From: Panorpa germanica
Taxonomy: Eukaryota; Arthropoda; Insecta; Mecoptera; Panorpidae
Reading direction: 5' to 3'
Length of the DNA stretch: 64,000 nucleotides
Assembly: GCA_963678705.1 (NCBI GenBank)
Contig: OY783218.1
Location: 6,148,152-6,212,151, forward strand
Notes under the pieces: model-generated
Database searches by the model: none
What the model was told of the DNA's origin: nothing
The model's input: the letters and a program-made list of their open reading frames with translations, nothing else
Part shown: one piece after another, positions 22,510 to 34,016 of the stretch
Layout of the letters: each line of letters opens with the position of its first letter
How positions within the stretch are numbered: position 1 is the first letter of the stretch
Position numbers and translations under genes: made by a program

Positions 22510-23603
22510 ACAATATAGTAAAATGAGTGCTTTTTATCGTAGTACATATTTCCCCTTGCATCCCTTTCATCATATCAAGACAACAACACATGCGAAGATT
22601 TTAATGAAGCCGTTCTTTTTCTACGCGAAACAATACCAGGTTGGGAATGGTTGGGCGCAGCGTAGTGCAGTGTTATATTGCTTGATGCAAATGTGAGTGC
22701 ATGTACGCGAGTATATGTATATGTGTATACTATACACACCAAAGTATTTTAATTAACTAACACTAACGTTAAAGCTGCCTGCGTATGCAGTTTCACACAC
22801 CTGAGTTAACTACTGTCACCTTTAATTCCATAAAATAGTTAATGATAAAATAAATTTAAATCCAGAGTGTTTCAAATCAGGTAATACCTTTTTGTGGGTG
22901 ATTAAGTTGTGTTTTTAACAATACTGACAGTATATTTTTAAAACTGTATAATGTGTACAGGGTGTCCTATCTCCGACTACCGTTAATTTAAAGACGTGTT
23001 ATACAAGTAATTTTACCGACAAAAACATCAATATGTGGGGGTCCATCCCCCCTTCTGTAGGTATGACCGCCATTTTAAATTTTATTTTAAATGACTCTGC
23101 CAAAAATTATCGATTTATCTGGATCTAAAGGTCTTACGAGTATGAATAAAATATTATTTGAAAGGTAATTATACCACCTACGAAGTAATAAAATCATTTT
23201 GTAAATTTTCAAATTAAAAATGTCATAAAAAAATGATTTGTCTGCTTTTTTTACTTTTTCTTACATACCTCAAAAACTGTCACTGTGATGTACAATATTT
23301 TTCGACACTCGCTTATCGACACTACTATTATGTTAATAATATAAGTAGTCGCATATGTGATTCTGTAATTAATTCATGCTACAATTTAAAAACATTAAAA
23401 TAACTACTAAGACTTTCTTGAGATAATTGAACATTAAATGCTCTTTGAATGTAAAATTAGACATTTTAGAGTGTAATTGATGTTAAAATAGCAAATCGTG
23501 AGTAGGTTTTGGTGATATTGATAATATGAAATTATTCATTAATCTAAGAAATCATATAAATTTGCAAATACTAATTTCTCATTAGTGTTTAAAGTTAACA
23601 TAC
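22510..23603. other. Non-coding; MITE-like terminus
   Basis: No gene seen. TACAGGGTGTCC at 22956-22967 resembles the start of a common insect MITE type, and the AT-rich 300 bp after it could be its body. No matching right end was found. Confidence 0.3.
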
Positions 23604-23665
23604 CTTTTACGATGACAGAAGATTTGTAACTGACATACATATTTAGTAACTGACATTTGTCTTAC
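23604..23665 (-). other. Second exon-like block, related to 7455-7517
   Basis: On the minus strand: a long T-rich tract, CAG (acceptor at 23666-23668), a 62-nt block starting GTAAGA, then donor GTATGT (23598-23603). The acceptor-proximal half matches the block at 7455-7517 closely (both contain a run encoding VTKYV). The donor-proximal half is diverged and carries a direct repeat of TAACTGACAT. The length is 62, not 63, so inclusion would shift a reading frame. I read it as a degenerating duplicate of the first exon, or a second recursive-splice point. No function is recognised. Confidence 0.42.
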
Positions 23666-23880
23666 CTGAAATAAAAAAAAAAACATTATTAATATTTTTT
23701 ATTGCAAATAGAGTAGAATAAATAATAGTAAGTTGCATGGCAGACAAAGACAACGCGACGGCTCCAGGCCCCACTCCGTTAACTGTTTTCATTTCCTTTC
23801 TTTTGTGTTTTCATACGAATTGGAATTACTAAACAATTAGCGCATTTTTCTTGTCATAAAATAGTAAAATATTTTATGTT

Positions 23881-24160
23881 ACTATATTATTATTTAATTA
23901 TTAATTGTGTGCCTTTCGGCTTTACAATCTACATTATTATATTTCTTAATGCATATCATATAAATTCAAGGTTAAAAAACTAAACTTAAACTATTCAAGA
24001 CTATTACTACTTCGAATAGTACTTTCTGTTTCTTCTTTTCTTGATCCTCTCTCTTCATGTCCCCTACTCCTCCTTTATTCACACCGTTTCCTGCTTCTCC
24101 TTCCTTATTAGCTGTATCTTCATCTATCACCTCTTGCCTTCCTTGTCTCCTTTTATGTTA
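23881..24160 (-). mobile_element. LINE 3' end
   Basis: On the minus strand a Glu/Lys/Arg-rich broken coding tail is followed by a 3' UTR containing TGTAGATTGTAAAGCCGAAA and an AT-rich (ATT-type) end near 23881. The same tail and UTR are at 27340-27780. 5'-truncated and inactive. Confidence 0.6.
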
Positions 24161-27100
24161 CTATTTAAATTTTGTTAAAAATATTTACAATAACTTACAT
24201 ATTTATTTATTAAGAAAAATTGACAATATTTACTTTAATAGGAACACTTTTTGCAGAGATTTTAATGATTTTAACAAACGTGGGTTTGTTACAAGATTAC
24301 TCAATTTAATTACACTCGAGATAATACTATTTAAGAAAATGAGTATTTCTAATCTTTCATGGCGAAATACGTTAAATTATTATATTATAATAATTAAATT
24401 ATTTATCACTAAAATATAATATTTTTGTACCGAGCGTTTTTGCAGGTCGGCATTGATGGTGGCACTTCTAAAGTTAAAGCCTCCTGACTACACTAATGCC
24501 TACGTCACTAGTGTGCATTATTTGGTAATACCGATATATAGATTTTCTAATTACACAATTAACGGACAAATTCAACTAATTAAGTTATTACTTTATACAT
24601 CAGATAATCTATTAATTTGCTACAGAGAACTTCAAATGAAACTTTATGTTCTGAATTCTAAATTGTATCAATTAGCAGTCATTATAGTCGTTATAGAATA
24701 ATTATATTTAATCAAGGATTTTCTGTTTCCCGAAGTATTTAAACTTTCTTTTTGCATTGATTATCTTAACTTTTGTTCTTGAAAATTGATTGTAATGTTC
24801 CTATTAAATAAAGAGATGAAGATTAGGAAGCATTGAAGTTCAAGTACAGGTTTAGTTTTAAATGATATTAGTAATGGAGTTAAAAACAAAATGCAATAAA
24901 ATTGTTTGTATTACTTGTCGATATAGTTGGCATATCAAATATGTAATAATTTTTAATAAGTTTAAATATTAACAATAAAAATAGTTATTTTTGACCGTGT
25001 TGATATAGAGAAAAGGTCCCTCGACGTTATGTCTAATTCTTACGCTCTCCACTCTATAAATTGCTATCTCCTTTGTAGAAGAGTGTTAAAGAGATGCGTA
25101 ATGGAAAGCATCTACCGTTGAGCATGGAAAGCAGTCAACGCATTTAATTTAATAAAAACAAAAGTTGAAGATAAAAGAAGCCAAAAGTCGTATGCAAACG
25201 GCATCGTTTGGTTTACTCGTTGTGGCAGCCACAAGCTCCTTCACTTCTCCTTTACTTCCTTCTCTAATATGTTTCATTTATTAAATAGAACGGGTTGATT
25301 ACTTTCCGTGATAGTCAAACGTGAGTTACTAATTACAGCTACTTCGCTCATGCAATACATAAATTTGTGGTGAACAAAGATAAGTAAAATCGGGTACTTA
25401 TTAGTCTACAGAGTAGTCCCATGAAGTAAAAAGATGATTACAAAATGAGCAAAAACACAAAATTTAAATTTCAAATATTTACGACTATATCTTTCTCAAG
25501 TCCCAAAAATATACAATAGTGTTGAATCTAATGGAAGACTGGACTATCTTTAGGGGACTGAAAACAGGGGCGCCTCATTACCTATCTCAATGAAATAATA
25601 AATAAATACGGGTCTGCTGTTGGCTCCATACCGTGCAAGTAACAAATCACAATACAAATAATTATATATTTTAATTAAAAAAGTTAAAAAAAAACCACTT
25701 CCGTTGAATTTTGTTCATTTAATTATGGATTTTGTATCTAAATTTGCGCAACACTCACAATTAATCAATGTGTTTAATATTAAAAGTACCAATATTCTGA
25801 CGATACATCCCCCCCTACCCCTCCTCTTCTCACTATGTAGCATCACGAATAACAAAAAGATTTTACAAGCAAATTCCAGGATCTTTTCTATCTCCTCTTC
25901 AGGATATAGAATATAACCCTACTTTTCCATAGGTACCACATTTTTTCCTTATTTTCTTGAACGTTTTTGTCCTTCACGTCTAGACTTCGTTACGTGCAGA
26001 TGTAGATAGTGTATCTCGCCAAAGTATATAACGTCATTAGACTTACCTCGAGAAATATCAGAGACCGTATATATCTATTTACATTGTATTACAAATGGTT
26101 ATATTGCTATCCCTTTCTATTAAATATATAGGTTAATAAAAAATGTGAGATAAAATGATTTCTATAGAATACTTGATGCTACAAAGTGTTTTTATGTCCG
26201 AATTATAATTGATAGTATATTTTTCGATTATATTATCATAAAAGTTATAGTGACATTATTGCGCCGTTGGCAACCAATAGAATTCTTCTTCTTTATTATT
26301 TATAAGGAAAAAGCTCTGTATTGAATTTAAGGCCGCATAAAGTTAAGAGCATAATCCATTTATTTCGTTAAGCAAAGTGACTTTATTGGAAAATCTATAT
26401 AGCTGTTATGTCTCTTCGATTTTCAGGGATTTTATTCTATTCAATAAACAATGATAAATTTCTCATGATTGTTTTGGAAATGTTAATTGTTGTCCTGTAA
26501 ACAAATTTGAAATATTTATCTTCAAAATTTTGACTTTGTGAACAAGAAATAAAAATATAATAATTATGCAAATAAAATTAAGTTGTATTGTAGCGGCAAA
26601 GCTTAATTAGTTTTAATGGTCCCTATCTAAAAAATTAAAACTATCCTCAAAGTAATAATGATAACATAAAAATAATTCAATTGCTATATCAAAAAAATCT
26701 ACAAAATAAGTGTTAAAAGTAATACAAAAAGTCCGGTAACTATCTACATTGGTTTTTAAATAAATTTCCAACATTTTTTATATTGCATGTCATATGATTA
26801 TTTATATAATTGTTACATGTAATTACACGCACGCCATAACCAACCCCACTACCTCCCTTCTCTCTTCCCTTCTCCCAACAAACCATACAACCTGCTTTAC
26901 CGATAAGATTACCGCTGTAGATTGTACTCGTACTTCACTAAAATTAATGCTTTTAGTGTAATTTCAGTACATTTAATAAGCTCGGTATCAATTAGACATA
27001 TTATCAGACCATTTCATACCTCAACAAGTTTACTGAATTAAATCACCATAATGTAATGGTAATCCCAATGTGCAATCTGTTACACTAACCACCACACCAC

Positions 27101-27339
27101 ATATATATATGTATACTGTGTTCTTGTGTACGTGGACAGCCACGTGATATTAATTTAGTAAATGAACATTTTGAATGTTCCTGAGATTTAGGGTGATCTA
27201 ACACTGCAACCATTTTCTAATGACTGCGGTTTTTCATAAGAGAAAGTTCCTATTTTAATGTTTACAAATATACCATCATCATCATCATCTTAATCTTATC
27301 ATCAAAGTGCTGCAATACGCTCTACTATTATTATTATTA
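24161..27339. other. Non-coding, AT-rich
   Basis: No gene supported. At 24435-24475 TTTTTGCAG is followed by a short open stretch VGIDGGTSKVKAS then a stop, which could be a terminal-exon fragment or transposon scrap, but this is not enough to call. Confidence 0.35.
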
Positions 27340-27780
27340 ATTGTTTATTGTTCGCCTTTCGGCTTTACAATCTACATTCTTAATACATTTCATATACTTC
27401 AACTTACAATTAAATTTACATTATTCTAGACCTTTTTATTTCCAAAAGTACTTTCTGCTTCTTCTTCTCTTGACCCTCTTCCTTCATTTTCCCTAGTCTT
27501 CCTTCTGGACTGGTCTATTCCCTAGTCTATTTTTCTGGGCTGAAGTTTAACTGTTTCCTCGCTACTTCTTTCTTTCTCCTGCTTCCCTTCACTGCCTCTT
27601 TTAGCACTTCCTTTCTCTTCCTATTTCTTGTGCAACCCAGCCACCAGCTTATTTATTCTCCTGTTTTTCTTTCCTTTTTACTATTTCCGCCATCCACCTC
27701 TTTCCTTTACTGCCTCCCTTTAATAGCTGGCCAATATTCCTTTCGCTCGCTACTTTTTCCTTACACTCAAACTTAGGACC
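27340..27780 (-). mobile_element. LINE 3' end, same family as 23.9 kb
   Basis: The minus strand carries ...CTATTAAAGGGAGGCAGT..., matching the LLKGGS-coding block of the plus-strand LINE fragment at 61755-62170, then the Lys/Glu/Arg-rich tail and the 3' UTR with TGTAGATTGTAAAGCCGAAA near 27360-27380. Frames are broken throughout. 5'-truncated. Confidence 0.65.
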
Positions 27781-28204
27781 AAAGTGAGATACATGCATAT
27801 AACGTCAGCTAGGCACTAAGCGGTTTACTTTGCGTATGGAAGCGAAACGGTGAGAGAAGCAAACGGTAGCAAAATTCAGAGTGTACAGTACAAATGTGCT
27901 TTGGTCTATTAATAAACCTTAAAGTAAAGTGAAAGGGACATAGAATTGTAACAGTCGGAAAGGATGAAGAGGATAGATACAGACCAGATACAATACAAGA
28001 TACAGACAGTTGTGGACGACGCGGTTACTGGAGTACTTGAGAAAACAGGTAATGAGATTTTTTTTTTTTTTTTTTCAAAGAATATTACAACTAAGTGTGG
28101 CTGTCCTAGTAATTTATATATAAAGTTAAATAAATTTGTTCAGTTCTAGTCCACTGATTAGTTCCAAAATTTTAAACATTACGAGAAACACTTGCGTGGT
28201 TTGT

Positions 28205-28690
28205 ATTAGCAGAAACACAGAGCCAAGTCTTCCGGCTTGGTCATCTTCAATCTGGGCAGATTCTCTCTGTTATTAGGTAGCTACAGAATTTCTTCATTCT
28301 GGTGGTTCTGCAGTCACAGTAGATGTTTGCTTGCTGCCTTCCTGACTTCTTCGTCTACGGTGGGCATCTTTAGGTCACGGTGTAAATTGTCATTCCGTAT
28401 GTACCAGGGCGCATTTGTAATACTCCGTACTACTTTGTTTTGAAAAGTTTGGATTTTTGTTAAATTTGTTTTCTTGGTACAACCCCAAAGTTGTATACCA
28501 TAAGTCCATATGGGTCCATATGTTTTCCCATAAGCCAGTTCATTATCCTGAATTTGTTATTAAGTTGTTCTCTTTTTATCTTAACATGCTCCTTCCATTT
28601 GAGTTTCGCTAACGTCATGCCAAGGTATTTCGCTGTGTTGGAATAAGGTATTTTTTGGCTGTTGATAGTAACTGTCAGAGAAAACGAGAA
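28205..28690 (-). mobile_element. Jockey-like LINE reverse transcriptase fragment
   Basis: Minus-strand translation across frames gives the region just after the RT fingers-palm of jockey elements: KYLGMTLAKLKWKEHVKIKR, then NNKFRIMNWLMGK, YGIQLWGCTKK, and FQNKVVRSITNAPWYIRNDN followed by LHRDLKMPTVDEEV. Frame shifts separate these blocks, so the copy is dead. It lacks the endonuclease, most of the RT and the 3' end. A homologous piece is at 36985-37310. Confidence 0.88.
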
Positions 28691-28699
28691 TGATCACAA

Positions 28700-28965
28700 G
28701 GTTTAAACTATGAAACGTAGAAGGAGGGGAAAACAGGACGAGAAAACATAAGGAATATGCGGGAATGAAGAGGAGAAATTGGAGCACATCAAAATATAGA
28801 AAAATTGCTGATATGAGGGAAAGAAGGAGAGACAAGAAACATTTTTGGCGATAATAACATAATAATAGACTAACTAGACTAAGAAAAAATGCAATGTAAT
28901 TAGATGAATTCATGTAGAAGAATGTAATGTCTGACGGCGCAAAAATTAAACAAATAAATACAATA
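28700..28965 (+). mobile_element. LINE 3' end fragment
   Basis: Plus strand reads GICGNEEEKLEHIKI, the Cys/His C-terminal motif of a LINE polyprotein, then a degenerate Lys/Arg-rich tail and a 3' end of TGACGGCGCAAAAATTAAAC with A-rich repeats. Frames are broken. Confidence 0.6.
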
Positions 28966-31919
28966 CAATAGAAAAAACATTAAAGTAGAAGATGCATCTC
29001 ATGTATTCTGCGAAACACAACTTAAAAAGTGGATTACCACCATTACTGTAATTCAATATTACCTCAACTTCATTTTGAAGACAGAACCCGTGGTACGTAT
29101 TTCTTTAAACATAAATCCTAATGGTAATTAGAATTAGACGAGGAATGGTCTAGCAGGTAAATGGCTGAACATTTGGTTCGTATTTATAATTCGCAATATT
29201 TACGGAATGTCATGTCATGAGAAGGACCATGTAATTTAATAAATGTTTGTGTGTTGTAGGCTCTGGGCTATGGTTATCATTCGTGAATAAATATTACAGG
29301 TATTACAATTTGGGTGAACAACAGGCATGAAGATACCAACTCCATCTCTAAAGGTAATCCAGTACTAACCAATGAACGGGAATTATTCACGCAGTGGTTT
29401 TAGATGGGATTACAGTAAGTCAAATTATTCTAACAGATATGATACAAAAACTCGACGGACTGGAAAATCAATTTGTATCCTCCCTGTGTGTTTGTACCCT
29501 AGTTTGTAGATTTGTATGTTATTATTACATTTGTCATTTAAATGAATACAGGACCCAGCATTTAGAGGTGTTGGTGAAATTCGGTTGACATTCTAAATGG
29601 AAATTGGAATTTGAGTTATGTGGAGGAATTGTGTATTATTTAATTAAAGTATTCTTGATATATTTAACGTAAAAAAGTTTATCTGTTGCATTACATTTTT
29701 GGATTGATTGATTGCAATGTTAGATTACGTAACAGAAGTTATGTTTTGACAAAAAATAAATATTTTTGAGGTTAATAAAGCTCATTATGCAAAATTATGT
29801 AATGTTACATATTAAAGTAATATATTATGAAAATATTATTATACTTTTTGCATTTATTTAATGATAATGTAATATAATTATACTAGAGTTTACCCCCGTC
29901 ACAAACGAAGTCTCTTTAGTGTGTATGATTTGAATTCAATAAAATAAATCATAATTTTATTTCAAGTTTTAATTCCATTTTTTAATAGAAATATTTAACT
30001 CGTTCTATATAAATTTTACATGTAAAAAATTGTTCATATATACTTCAAAATTTCAACTTTCTAGCACAACTTTTATCCTCGTTAGAAACCGCCCCCGTGC
30101 CAATAGATAATACTTTAAAATTTTGAATTTTCTTTTATTATTAATGTACTGAAATATTCTACAATCCATAATACGAACTTTCTCTAGAGTTAACTACCCG
30201 CTCCCTGAATTTTTTTAACCCCCCCTTTTTCCCCATAAAATGTCACCATTGAATAAACATTTTAAATTTCAACTTTCTATCTTTTACGAAAGTTATACAG
30301 AAAAAATTTGTTATTTTTTTCTTGTTTTTTCAGAATTACGGGTTTCCAGGAAAATCAGGGGAAAATCCGGGAACGCCAAAAGTCTTAGAATTTTTTCTCT
30401 AGGAAATAAGGAATTTTCAAAAACATTGAAGGAGCCGTTTTCGAGCTACCATACAAAATTCAGTACCAAACATATAAACAAGTCAGATACACCTGGAACA
30501 TTATAATATAGGATCAAATTTCTAACCTATTTACAACAGACAAAAAGTGATTATACAAAAAACGTTGTACTTACTCGTATGTACGAGTACTTTACCCAAA
30601 CTTTATTTTACCCAGATTCTGCAAGATCATTGTGGAATTCAAATAGAAGTTTTACAGTCAATATTGATAAATTCATGTAATATACTTTTAAAGATACTGG
30701 TACAGTTCAAACGGGACTGCAGGCATTCCCACGGGAATCAAAACTTTCTTGAGCAATTTTTACTCTTTTGATTCTACTTAAGAGTTCAGACAACTTTTTA
30801 AACAAAAAAACAAAAATAGCAAATTTATATCAAATATTGTCTTTACTAATAGTTGAGAAACTAATATTATAAATTGAATGCTTTCTCAATTATTAAACTA
30901 GACCAAAGATAGATGGCACTGAAGACTGTTGTTGCTCAGCAAAACTTATTAGAAAACAACTAAACATAAAAACGTCAATTCATGTATTATTTAACGTAAT
31001 ATATTTTCCTAATGTTACGTTCTATTATTTACCGAATTCTGTTACATTAACATTAAATAAATGGAAAGGATATTAAATATCTATTATTAATGTAAAATGT
31101 AACATTAAATTAACAAATTCCTATATTATAACAGATGTAGGTTCAAATAAATGACTTTGAACTATGCAGACTGAATATACGGTAGCGCCACCTAGGAAGG
31201 GATCAATGCATTCACATTGAAATGGCTAGCTAAGGGATAATAGAACAAAAATTTAAAAGGGTTATGTATTCTCCGCCCCCCGAAAATATAATTAGTTAAC
31301 ATAATTTTATTAACGTCAAAAAACGTAAATTTAAGTTGAAAGATAACTTTTGTTATGTAACCTTACATCATATCAACCTAAAAAACACTTTCAGCCTTAA
31401 CTTTTTACAAATTAAGTTAATTTGTTAAGTCTGGTCTACAAACCAAAATTCTAGTATCTTCTTCTTGTTATTTTAAGACGGTTTTAAATAGAGAACCATT
31501 TTTTTCTTAATGAAGGTGTTGACGTAACGTTCATTACTTTTCTTACACCAACAATATTTAAGAACTATATCTATCCCATTCTAACAAAAGAACTGTAAGC
31601 TTTAAAAAGGATACGTTACATCAATTATCTCCGATATAAGTTACTTCTTACTAAATCGAATTATTGTACTTAACTTTTTCCTACACTTATACTATCTGAT
31701 ACGACAAGTATACGATTCTATTTCTTATTGTGTTAGTTCTAAAATATGAACAATTAAACTATTCTCCATCGGACTGTCTAGACGCTGTCGATGTTTTTCT
31801 GTAACTACTATTTATTGTCTTACTTTAATATTTTTTTGTTGTAAGTTCTAAAGTTGTAACCAAAAACAGTAATACTTGAACTTGGTGACTTCGTAGTTGT
31901 AAAAAGCATAAATCACAAT
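28966..31919. other. Non-coding, AT-rich
   Basis: No gene supported. Similar blocks starting TTTCAACTTTCTA at about 30050 and TTTCAACTTTCTATC at about 30267 suggest an old local duplication or MITE body. A weak tRNA-like sequence near 29139-29180 may be a SINE remnant. Confidence 0.35.
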
Positions 31920-32545
31920 GGGCTTGTGTCCTATGTCTTAATTTCTATAAATGTGTACTATATATTGATAAAGTGGGTTACCAGAACCTCAAATGTCCAA
32001 TTATTTTTTATAACTCTTTATATGTTAGGAGATATTAACAATTAAAAAAGTCATTTTGTCTCTTTAATTATTAAACGGATTCAACGTTGTACCCATTCCA
32101 AGTGCATGTGACATCACAATCCTTGTGTAAGGTTGCCAACCTTACAGATCATAAATCTCTGCTATATGTATTTATATATCAAAATATCAAACATTATTTA
32201 CAGCTATTTTAAGGCACACTTAAATTTCAATATTATGTCTGCCTTAGTAGGGTTAAATAAAATAAAAACTTATTAGTCTTTGATTTGACTTGATTATTTG
32301 ACTACCAACAGCTACAGAACATTACCACAGCACTGACCTACTCAACAAATAACTGACGTTAAAATGCATTTCACGTCATACAAATATGGCCGACCATTTA
32401 TAGCGCTAAAACTACAATTCAAACTTTTAATTGCTATATCTCCGTCAATATTTAGATATTTAATAAAATAGACACGCCAATACACATTTATTAACATTAA
32501 TTTCAATCAATAATTGAAAAATCGCACACTCATTAATGAGGACAC
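31920..32545 (+). mobile_element. ~600-bp TIR element (MITE family A), copy 1
   Basis: Begins GGGCTTGTGTCCTATGTC and aligns over its length with 43359-43954 (same strand) and the reverse complement of 47014-47644. The right terminus is cut or diverged after TGAGGACAC. Contains the perfect hairpin GTAAGGTT-GCC-AACCTTAC in its middle. No coding capacity. Confidence 0.88.
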
Positions 32546-33040
32546 TGAAATCTAATGCGTAACTTTAAAACTGAATACATTCTATAAATGCATTCTTGGC
32601 GGTACTACGTATTCACTCATATAGTTTTATATGATTGTAAAAAAAAATCATAAATTAAATAATAAAACTAAGATTTCTTTCTGATCTTCAAAATAGTGAG
32701 AATATTTTATTTTTTAAATTTTTTTTTAAGATATATGGAATCTTTCTACGTATCAACCCTAAATTTCATATACTATATGCGATAATGCACACGAAAATTG
32801 CTAGTTTAGAAAGAATTCTGTATTTACCGGCATGTAGTGGAAACATACCCAAATGTGTATTGGAAACATATCAATATGAATGTCACATTGGTTTGGATTA
32901 TAAAAGTTCAACAAATCTAGTACACTCATGTCTAAAAACCGTCAATTTATGAATAAAAATGTATGAATATGAATATCGCATTGGAATGCGCGCTTATATG
33001 CACTTCTACAAAATTAAAAGACACTTTTCTTTAAACATAC

Positions 33041-33349
33041 TGTTCAGTACAAAATTAGTACAGAACATAAGAAGATGTCTCTGTTGGCATTCCAACATTA
33101 TAATGTATTGTTGTCTCTAATAGAAGTAATGCGCATGACTACAATACGACGACTGCTGTACGCTACAGCGATATGGCATTCGTGTCAGTTGTGTTTTGGG
33201 CTTCTACACTGTCAAGATCATAATTCCCAACCATCTTGTTATTATAAGAATGTTGGTTCAAAGTAATTAAAAAGTGTAAAATTATTTTATCATTAAACAA
33301 TTGAATAATTATTCAATCTACAAATACTCGCATGGTTTTATTTCGTACA
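33041..33349 (+). repeat. 5' LTR of BEL/Pao element
   Basis: 309 bp, TG...CA, identical by eye to the 3' LTR. Its start is an imperfect palindrome (TGTTCAGTAC...GTACAGAACA) and TGAATAATTATTCA lies near its end. Confidence 0.97.
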
Positions 33350-33357
33350 TGCGAAGC

Positions 33358-33371
33358 TGGTCCTTCGAGTC
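33358..33371 (+). promoter_or_regulatory. Candidate primer-binding site
   Basis: TGGTCCTTCGAGTC lies 8 bp after the 5' LTR. The TGG start complements the CCA tail of tRNAs, which prime minus-strand synthesis in LTR elements. I cannot assign the tRNA. Confidence 0.5.
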
Positions 33372-33510
33372 TTACAAAGCCGATCCTTCGAGTTTATTAA
33401 CCGCGTGTGTTTTTCATTGTATTTTTGGCGTTTTATTACATTTGCCCCTTGGCGATTGCCATTGATTGGGTAAATGGGACGCTCTATTTTGGCGGATTCA
33501 CGGAGGATTT

Positions 33511-33582
33511 GGATATTTTACAATTACATTTCCAGAAGCCTTACAAGCGAAGCTGGATATTTTACAATTACATTTCAAGAAG
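33511..33582 (+). repeat. Tandem duplication in BEL leader
   Basis: GGATATTTTACAATTACATT followed by TC-AGAAG occurs at 33511 and again at 33555, a 44-bp period with near-identical first 28 bp. Possible replication slippage in the leader. Confidence 0.8.
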
Positions 33583-34016
33583 GTTTTAAATCCTACAAAA
33601 AAAAAAAACTGGCCTTACAAGCCATTGGTACCCGCGTGTGATTTCGTGGTGTTTTGAGGTTACATCTGTATAGTAACCAGCACAAGTGCAAGCTATTTTG
33701 TTACATTTACCCTATGGCGGCCTGGCAAGTCATCAATTGCCATTGATTGGGTAATGCAACGTTTGATTTAAGCGGATTCGCATATAATTTGGATTACTAC
33801 ACGTTTATATTTTAAGAAAAATTATTCATTACGGAAGAGGATACATGGATGCTGGAGGAGAGTAAAATACTTCTTTACTCATGAAGGTACAAAGTTATTA
33901 TTACTATCTGCAAGTACCAATCTATTAAAAACTTCTCATGTTGCTGGATTAACCTGGATTAGTTTGTCATCCACGTTTCATCTATCATATAAGTACGAAT
34001 CTATCACCTAAGCAAG

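Noticed and set aside
24435..24475. TTTTTGCAG followed by VGIDGGTSKVKAS and a stop
   Set aside because: Suggestive of a terminal exon or transposon fragment but too short, with no supporting upstream exon.
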